A stretch of DNA of 64,000 nucleotides, from assembly GCA_023213395.1 (NCBI GenBank), contig CM041465.1, forward strand, positions 5,332,001-5,396,000, written 5' to 3'. The notes below the pieces were generated by a model, which was not told where the DNA came from, ran no database searches, and worked only from the letters and a program-made list of their open reading frames with translations. Of this stretch, positions 58,471 to 64,000 are shown piece after piece (position 1 is the first letter of the stretch; every line of letters begins with the position of its first letter). This DNA is from Cycas panzhihuaensis. Taxonomy: Eukaryota > Cycadophyta. The translations under genes were made by a program, and so were the position numbers.

Positions 58471-59421
58471 AAGTATTTGAGGTAGCAATATTTGCAACTC
58501 TAAGTGGTGAAGGCAAAAGTGAATAAGCATAGCCATAATGAGCCTCAATATACTTAGTGGATCTATCAACAACATTTGATGAAGTGGTCCCAATTCTTTG
58601 AAGGTATGCATGAGCAAATTGCGTTCCACCAAAAGCATCTTCAAAAGAAGTATTATCAACATTATGTGTACCATGGCGCTGTTGATAACTTGGTAGTTTG
58701 TTGGTGGTAGTTCTGTAATTTTTGGCATAATGTCCTTTTCTATTACACCTTTGGCACACGATTGTTTGATTTCCAGTCCAAGTATTGGGCTGGTTGGATT
58801 GTCTTTGATTATTGGATCTAGGTCTAGGTTGATTATTTTGGCCTTGGCCTTGAGACTGTTTTTGTTGGAATTGAGGAGCCTGTTGACTAAGAAGATGTTG
58901 TCCTTGTTGTTTACCTCTTCCTCTTCCACGGGAATTACCACCTCTATGAGAGTATTGACCTTGATTTTTGGTGTAACAAAGATCTTCTTCCACTTCAAAA
59001 GAAGCATCGACTATATCTGATGTAGTGGTAAAGTTGGTATCAAAGGTCTTATCAAATTCAATGAACTTATCAACGAGATCCTCAAAGTTTAGGGTCTTCA
59101 AAATGCCACTAGATTGAAGACTTCCTAATAGATTTTTATAATCTGGGATATGGAGACCTGATTGAATCAAGAAAGCTCATGTAATGCATTGAGTTTTAAA
59201 ATCTTTATCAATGGCTTGCTTAATTAGATGAAGCAGATTGATTGTCTCACTTGTATGTTCTTTCTGCATTTTCAATTTGTTCATCTTCAACACTAAGTGA
59301 ACAAACTCTAAGTCTAATTTAGTATCAAAGTTCTTCTTAAGAACTTCAAGAACTTTCCATGCTGTATCATGTATAGTTTCATCAATGAGATTATGTAGGG
59401 AATAATCAGTGATAAGCAGTA
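58471..59421 (-). pseudogene. Copia B gag, C-terminal part
   Basis: The minus strand is open over 235 codons at 58463-59170: LVDKFIEFDKTFDTNFTTTS, FEVEEDLCYTKNQGQYSHRG, an Arg/Gly/Gln-rich RNA-binding tail, and a zinc knuckle CQRCNRKGHYAKNY near 58700-58750 in which the last Cys is Tyr. Upstream, 59170-59421 continues the capsid with stops. Element J splits the gene at 59421/63050. Confidence 0.88.
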
Positions 59422-59700
59422 TGTTAGGATTAGTAATTTGACAAGCACATCAAACCCTAATGGTGAGCAACAAAAGATGAAGTATGCACAGAATAGACAC
59501 CATGTTGGAGAATTGGCCAAAACTTAATTATGAACAAGTAAGAGTACATACTTATAGTACAACCTCACCACTAGAGAAAGAACCCTGTTGGACTACTTAG
59601 AGGTGGCGCACATATCAAGGTGGCCCATAACTCTAATATAGAATACACAAGATAGAGAGAGTTTACATAGGGCTAATGGAATTGAGTATTACACCCAACA
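59422..59700 (-). repeat. 3' LTR of element J
   Basis: 279 bp, plus-strand reading TGTTAGGATTAG to TTACACCCAACA. The ends TGTTAGG and CCCAACA are imperfect inverted repeats. The minus-strand polypurine tract CAGGGGGGAA adjoins at 59701-59710. Confidence 0.92.
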
Positions 59701-59770
59701 TTCCCCCCTGTAATAGTCAATTACATAAATGTCGTCACTTCAATGATAAGCTCAAGTCTCCAAAAAGTTA

Positions 59771-60310
59771 CTGGATCATAACCGTTGTTGCACAGAATAA
59801 GAAAACTACTGAAGTCCATATGAAGTGGAGTCCATCTACCGGAATGCATGGGTTATCAGCCACTGCAACCGCCAGTTGGGTAGGAACTCCCTTTGTATAC
59901 GTGGATCAATCAGGAGCTGGCAAGAGTAGCTGTATAAGGTCCCACCCCTTGCTCATATGGGAGTGCAAGCTGGAAAACATATATATAATAAGCACATGGC
60001 ACATGGCACATGGCAAGAGTGTCCAAAAGTCTGCTGGATTATAAATGCTGCTGGATCATAAACACTGCTGGATCATAAACACTGCTACACTAAATAAGAA
60101 AGCTACTGAAGTCCATATGAAGTGGAGTCCATCTACCGGAATGCATGGGTTATCAGCCGCTGCAACCGCTAGTTGGGTAGGAACTCCCTCTGTATACATG
60201 GATCAAGCAGGAGTTGGCAAGAGTAGTCAGATAAGGTCCCACCCTTGCTCGTATGGGAGTGCAAGCAGGAAAATATATATGTATAAAGCACATGGCAGGC
60301 AAGAGTAGCT
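59771..60310 (-). repeat. Two tandem units of ~297 bp in element J
   Basis: GAAGTCCATATGAAGTGGAG and the following 200 bases recur with a period of 297 (59811 and 60108) and high identity. Both units are open on the plus strand (WSPSTGMHGLS, then TASWVGTP), but the frame is antisense to J and crosses the LTR edge on the left, so coding is unlikely. Confidence 0.75.
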
Positions 60311-60414
60311 TCTAAAAGTGTGTCCTACCTCTTGCTCAATAGGACTAGCACTTCTTGAAGATCTAATGGCCAGAAATACAATGGCACTACGTCCTCAAAC
60401 ATGCCACATGGGCT

Positions 60415-60550
60415 AAAAGGATGCCTCATTGGGCTAACAACTTGCCACCATGGGCAAAAATAACCAAAGATTAGGAATTTTACATGATGCCTCATTGGGC
60501 TAACAACTTGCCACCATGGGCAAAAATAACCAGCATTAGAAATTTTTACA
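60415..60550 (-). repeat. Short tandem repeat of 65 bp in element J
   Basis: ATGCCTCATTGGGCTAACAA, followed by CTTGCCACCATGGGCAAAAA, occurs at 60421 and again at 60486. No coding role is seen. Confidence 0.75.
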
Positions 60551-61285
60551 TGACTGAAAATGATATGTGACTTGTATAGCACATGTGACTCTCTCTCATA
60601 AATGAAGTACAATATGATCACAATGGGTTCTTCAAGAGCTAAAAAGAAGTCCATAGTACATGTCATCCCCCCTATTTGGGGTACATTACATCAAGAAAAC
60701 CTTGAAAATACAATATGTGCCTGAAGAAACTGAGAAAAAATGAAGATAAATAGGAACTTGTGATTTTGAACTTAAAAATCTCCATGAAAACAACTCCAAA
60801 ATGTGTCAAATGACCTGTCAAATGAAAGCTCTCTCTGTTACAGATCCAACGCAATAGACGGAACTGAAATCGGACCTCCCAATCTTAAGATACAGTCAAA
60901 AATGCGACAGGTACTCCTTAGTAATGCTGAAAAAGGATGAAATAGGAGGTTAGCCCCCTTCATAAGCTGGCTGCTGGTCATATGAGAGCTCCATAAAACC
61001 TGGGGCTGAAGTGATGAGGGGCTAGGCGAACTTGAAGAGATTATCCAATTTGATTAAATGTGTTTTTCAAATCGAAAAAAATAATGAACTTTGTTAATAA
61101 AATCATGTCCTTGAAGATCGAATGGCAAAAGTTATTTACCCTAAGTAGGGTTTGTTTATCGCCATGGGAAAAAAATCACCGTCGCCATTTTTTCGATGTT
61201 TGCAGGTTGCGAGGAAGAGGAAAGGGTGCCGCCATGGATCACTCTGTAGGTTCATTGCCATGGATGAAGTCAATCTGCTAAAATC
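60551..61285 (-). other. Element J interior without recognised gene
   Basis: AT-rich to moderately GC-rich sequence. The open frame 61060-61281 on the plus strand has no recognised domain. Around 61190-61260 the sequence is GC-richer, with two CCATGG sites. It may be a further captured piece. Confidence 0.45.
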
Positions 61286-61417
61286 ATGTCGTCTCCTGAA
61301 CACATGGACCGCATTACATTGATGAACCGTAGAGAGAGCGCTAGTTATTCAACAAAGTTCGCTGCAAAGAAACTCGAACAGAGAGAGAGAGGTGAGGTAC
61401 GCCGAGGCCCAAACTAG
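61286..61417 (+). other. Unrecognised 43-codon open frame next to the CAD fragment
   Basis: Plus strand from ATG at 61286 to TAG at 61415-61417. It begins MSSPEHMDRITLMNRRESAS and goes on as a basic stretch with KFAAKKLEQRERGE. I do not recognise it. It could be the first exon of a captured gene in reverse orientation; a donor-like GTGAGG follows a GA run at 61381-61396. On the minus strand the same bases form a pyrimidine tract ending TTTGCAG, like a splice acceptor just downstream of CAD. Either reading is possible. Confidence 0.3.
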
Positions 61418-61952
61418 AGCACGATCACCCCACCAAACCTCTTTCCAGGATCCACCATTCCAAAGTATTTCATGGGACTATACACTGTTATTCCCGCACA
61501 TAGCAATGGAGTAGCTGCATTGAAGGGCAGATTCTCTGGGATCTTTAAAATGAAGCTTTGGTTGCAAACCATTAAAGAGGAATAACCTCCAAATGTGGGG
61601 TTTCTATCCACATCAATATTATTATAGGTCCAGATAACTTTCTCACAAAATTTCTCTACATCTTTGGCACATGAATCATAGGAACAACAGCTCCCCACCA
61701 TGCAGCCTACACCGACACGGTCACCAACAGTAAAATTTTGTACTTCCGTCCTGACTTCTGTTATAATTCCCACAATTTCATGCCTGGGGACCATGGGGTA
61801 TTTGGAATTCTTCCATTCATCACAGATCCGATATAACCTGAGTGGCAAATTCCACAATAAACCACCTTGAATGTTACATCCTGAGGTCCTATTGCCCTGC
61901 GAGTGAAGTTGAAGGGCGAAAGGACGCCAGATGCATCCCTAGCAGCCCACCC
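61414..61952 (-). pseudogene. CAD-like: Cinnamyl alcohol dehydrogenase (CAD) cDNA fragment captured by J
   Basis: Minus strand, same sense as J. From 61952 the reading is [29 protein letters not shown] and YCGICHS (first catalytic-zinc Cys region), then a one-base frameshift near 61843. Next come [63 protein letters not shown] and PLLCAGITVYSPMKYFGM, stopping at the PGKRFG segment before the NADPH-binding glycine motif. CAD reduces cinnamaldehydes in lignin synthesis. About half the protein is present and no intron interrupts it, which fits a spliced transcript. Damage: GHE reads RHE and the second structural-zinc Cys is Tyr. It cannot make an active enzyme. Confidence 0.9.
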
Positions 61953-62752
61953 TCAGACTTCAAAATGACATTCTCCTTCTTTACCTATTTTGATGACCTG
62001 AACAAGCCCTGGCATCTGGAAGAGCAGGGCATTGCAGAAGACATCCAAGGTGCTGGATTATGAATTTGCCCAAGAGGTTCCTTCCAAGGGCCTTGATTCC
62101 TCAACACACTCAGCAGACATACCATCTATTCACATATCTGGCAACACTCCCAGCTTTTTTTTTTTTTTGGTGAAAAAAAACATGAGAACAGGCCAAATTT
62201 TGAAGGCCTTCGATACAAAAAAATTTTCTGAATATTTTTCACATAAGATGAGTACATTTCAATAGAAAAAAAATATGACCTTTATCCACCTGTAGATCTG
62301 CAAAAAAACTTGAAATAGAGTCACTCCTGGCCAAGGAGGACTCTCTCAACTGCTGTCAGTGATCCTGGTTGCATTTTTGTCCACTGACATACAATAGAGA
62401 TGGTCTTCCAGTAATTGGAATCTGATCATAAGCTTTCGTGGACTTTCACCTGCATGCAAATTTATTGTGGTACCACATGTGGAGAAAGTGTCCACTTGAG
62501 CAGCATCAACAGGCTTCAAACAGCTACGAAACTTCAAAATAGGCTTGAAAACAGCCTCTCATTAACACCAAAATAGCCCTTTAAAACTTGATAGCAGTTC
62601 CATAACAAAATATGCATCAGATATAACTTGAAATGATCTTCAACTTGACAAAGTCATGATACAGGCACATCAAAAAAATTTACAAGGTGTGAGAGCTTAA
62701 AAACATGAATGACATGTACTAGGATTTGCAAGAAAGGCCTCCAACTATTGAA
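61953..62752 (-). other. Element J interior upstream of CAD, unrecognised
   Basis: The CAD frame continues upstream across about 35 codons with one stop (including MPGLVQVIKIGKEG) without a family match I can name. Further up, 62346-62537 is open on the minus strand (KPVDAAQVDTFSTCGTTINL and on) and is likewise not recognised. A T15 run is at 62155-62169. These may be other captured gene pieces. Confidence 0.4.
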
Positions 62753-62770
62753 CCTTGGGCTCTGATACCA
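62753..62770 (-). promoter_or_regulatory. Primer-binding site of element J
   Basis: Minus strand TGGTATCAGAGCCCAAGG directly after the 5' LTR end; initiator tRNA-Met class. This fixes the orientation of J. Confidence 0.92.
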
Positions 62771-63049
62771 TGTTAGGATTAGTAATTTGACAAGCACATC
62801 AAACCCTAATGGTGAGCAACAAAAGATGAAGTATGCACAGAATAGACACCATGTTAGAGAATTGGCCAAAACTCAATTATGAACAAGTAAGAGTACATAC
62901 TTATAGTACAACCTCACCACTAGAGAAAGAACCCCATTGGACTACTTAGAGGTGGCGCACATATCAAGGTGGCCCACAACTCTAATATAGAATACACAAG
63001 ATAGAGAGAGTTTACATAGGGCTAATGGAATTGAGTATTACACCCAACA
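62771..63049 (-). repeat. 5' LTR of element J
   Basis: 279 bp, same length as the 3' LTR, with five substitutions, all transitions by eye. Right flank TAGTA (63050-63054) is the target duplication. Confidence 0.92.
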
Positions 63050-63310
63050 TAGTATCCCTACATAGATTTTATCATCATCAAGTCCCCATTGGTGTTTAGC
63101 TACAGCTTCAGTGGGAGTAGTTGGAGCACCGCCTACTGAAACATTTGTGGTAGCTATAACTGCAATAGGTGGTGTAAGTTGTAAGTGATTTCTCCATAGA
63201 CCTTCATACTTTGCAGTATTTCTGACACCAGTGAACCACATATCCCAATTTTCTTTCCCTTTTAGAATGCAGTTCACATTTTGCTTGAACTGTGAAGATA
63301 TGGTGTCTTT
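63050..63310 (-). pseudogene. Copia B gag, N-terminal part
   Basis: Minus strand: SSQFKQNVNCILKGKENWDM, WFTGVRNTAKYEGLWRNHLQ, then EAVAKHQWGLDDDKIYVGI, up to the J insertion. This is the start of the gag that continues at 59421. A has the same segment at 5317-5580 with more stops. Confidence 0.85.
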
Positions 63311-64000
63311 TTAGAAGGGAAGAAATGAACAAGGGACTATAAAAGTGATGGTAATAAATGGCCGATCACTATTTATAAATGGGAAATATAATGAAGTAGT
63401 GTAGCAAAAGGAAGAAGAAGTGAGAATGGTTGCTCAAAGATGAAGGGAGCAACTTAGAGAAAAGTCACCAACACTTGTGATAAATATTAACCTGACGCAG
63501 TAGGAATATGAGAAGCACTATGATAAAAATTGGTCACTAACGCTTGTGGAAAATATTAACCTGACGTAGCAGGAATATGAAAAGCATTATGATTGTGATT
63601 ACACTATGGATCACTTTTTACAAATAAGTAAGTGATCAATATACAAGATTGTAGGCCAATGTAGAAGCTGACATCATTGAGTTTACACAACTTGAAACTC
63701 AAATGTAGGATGTGTAATCAACCCAATAACCTCTAACTTGTGTCCAACATGTAGTTGAGGTTGTTGAAGGGATGCCTAGGCTTCTAGTAGAATTAAGTTG
63801 CCCTTCACCCGCGATACCCACAATTGTGCTTGGTGATGAAATCTAAGTCACAACGGAGCCTAGGTACTCCTAATCCTCACCTAGTTCACCAATGAGCAGC
63901 TATATACCTCCTCTAAAGAGTGGTACATGCATACCCATGGCTATGATGGATATTGGATTAGGTATATTTTAATCTTGTATTAAAGTTCCAGTTTTCTTGG
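63311..64000 (-). repeat. Leader of element B with hairpin and two tandem units
   Basis: Matches the A leader (4437-5309) and the A3 leader in the same order. Two tandem units lie at about 63465-63600. The hairpin with arms GATCACTT and AAGTGATC is at 63609-63637. The 5' LTR is beyond the right edge. Confidence 0.75.

Larger units (their letters stand above)
59422..63049 (-). mobile_element. Element J: young non-autonomous LTR retrotransposon with captured CAD
   Basis: 3.6 kb, minus orientation. LTRs of 279 bp at 62771-63049 (5') and 59422-59700 (3') differ at 5 positions by eye (about 98% identical). The flanks CAGTA (59417-59421) and TAGTA (63050-63054) are a near-perfect 5-bp target duplication. 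Primer-binding site (62770 to 62753, TGGTATCAGAGCCCAAGG) and polypurine tract (59701-59710) are in place. The 3.07-kb interior has no gag, protease, RT or integrase but carries a cinnamyl alcohol dehydrogenase fragment and tandem repeats. It must have moved with proteins supplied by another element. Confidence 0.92.
54392..64000 (-). mobile_element. A-family copia element B, carrying J and leaving the window on the right
   Basis: The best preserved copy of the A family. From low to high coordinates: 3' LTR (54392-54690), 3' untranslated repeats, RNase H, RT, integrase, protease, gag, leader. Element J (59422-63049) splits gag. The left end TGAAAAG abuts TTTTAC of the I 3' LTR, so B seems to have inserted two bases before the end of that LTR. 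The 5' LTR lies outside the window. Stops remain in several domains. Confidence 0.9.

Noticed and set aside
59676-60308. Two open frames with a shared WSPSTGMHGLS stretch as a possible tandem gene family
   Set aside because: The first frame starts inside the J LTR and both run antisense to J; the similarity is explained by the 297-bp tandem repeat.
61414-61952. A functional CAD gene
   Set aside because: Only about half the protein is present, with a frameshift, a changed GHE motif and a lost structural-zinc Cys, inside a retrotransposon.
1-64000. CRISPR arrays, operons, phage or bacterial defence systems
   Set aside because: No regularly spaced repeats with unique spacers, no prokaryotic gene packing; all coding remnants are plant retrotransposon or plant host families.

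Overview
The window is a block of plant nuclear DNA made almost entirely of nested LTR retrotransposons. No intact host gene, rRNA, tRNA or CRISPR array was found. Support for a plant: Ty1/copia and Ty3/gypsy chromovirus pol domains, primer-binding sites starting TGGTATCAGAGC (complementary to plant initiator tRNA-Met), and host-gene fragments that are clearly plant-like (a SUGAR-DEPENDENT1-type patatin lipase, ribosomal protein eL30, cinnamyl alcohol dehydrogenase, organellar HSP90). Very long leaders, old decayed elements and deep nesting suggest a large, repeat-rich genome, possibly a gymnosperm; the species cannot be fixed from sequence alone.

Layout, left to right. 1-3330: minus-strand copia pieces (gag and leader of F; RT/RNase H and LTR of K). 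3345-30693: an old plus-strand copia, E, cut apart by three insertions: copia A (4272-10577, target duplication AGAAT), copia D (10616-24413, itself carrying gypsy G at 14204-20528 with target duplication CACTC), and an LTR-like block X (25908-28340). When A and D are set aside, the gag frame of E runs across both insertion points. 30694-33831: the 3' LTR of E and the LTR region of a minus-strand gypsy, G2, followed by the G2 integrase (33832-35155). 35170-37640: a truncated minus-strand second copy of A (A3). 37641-44983: copia C. 44984-46032: unassigned sequence with an HSP90 exon fragment. 46033-49228: 5' LTR and long leader of copia H. 49229-54391: copia I. 54392 to the right edge: a third A-family copy on the minus strand (B), carrying the young non-autonomous element J (59422-63049).

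The most interesting content is host-gene capture. D carries, antisense between its primer-binding site and gag, a fused pair of fragments from eL30 and an SDP1-like lipase. J carries an intron-free piece of cinnamyl alcohol dehydrogenase in its own sense orientation and has no gag or pol. By eye, LTR divergence is about 2% for J and G, 6% for D and 10% for C and I, which gives a relative time order. Stops in the old elements are mostly TAA, TAG or TGA where CAA, CAG or CGA is expected, as methylcytosine decay would produce. All motif matches and divergence counts were made by eye from the sequence.
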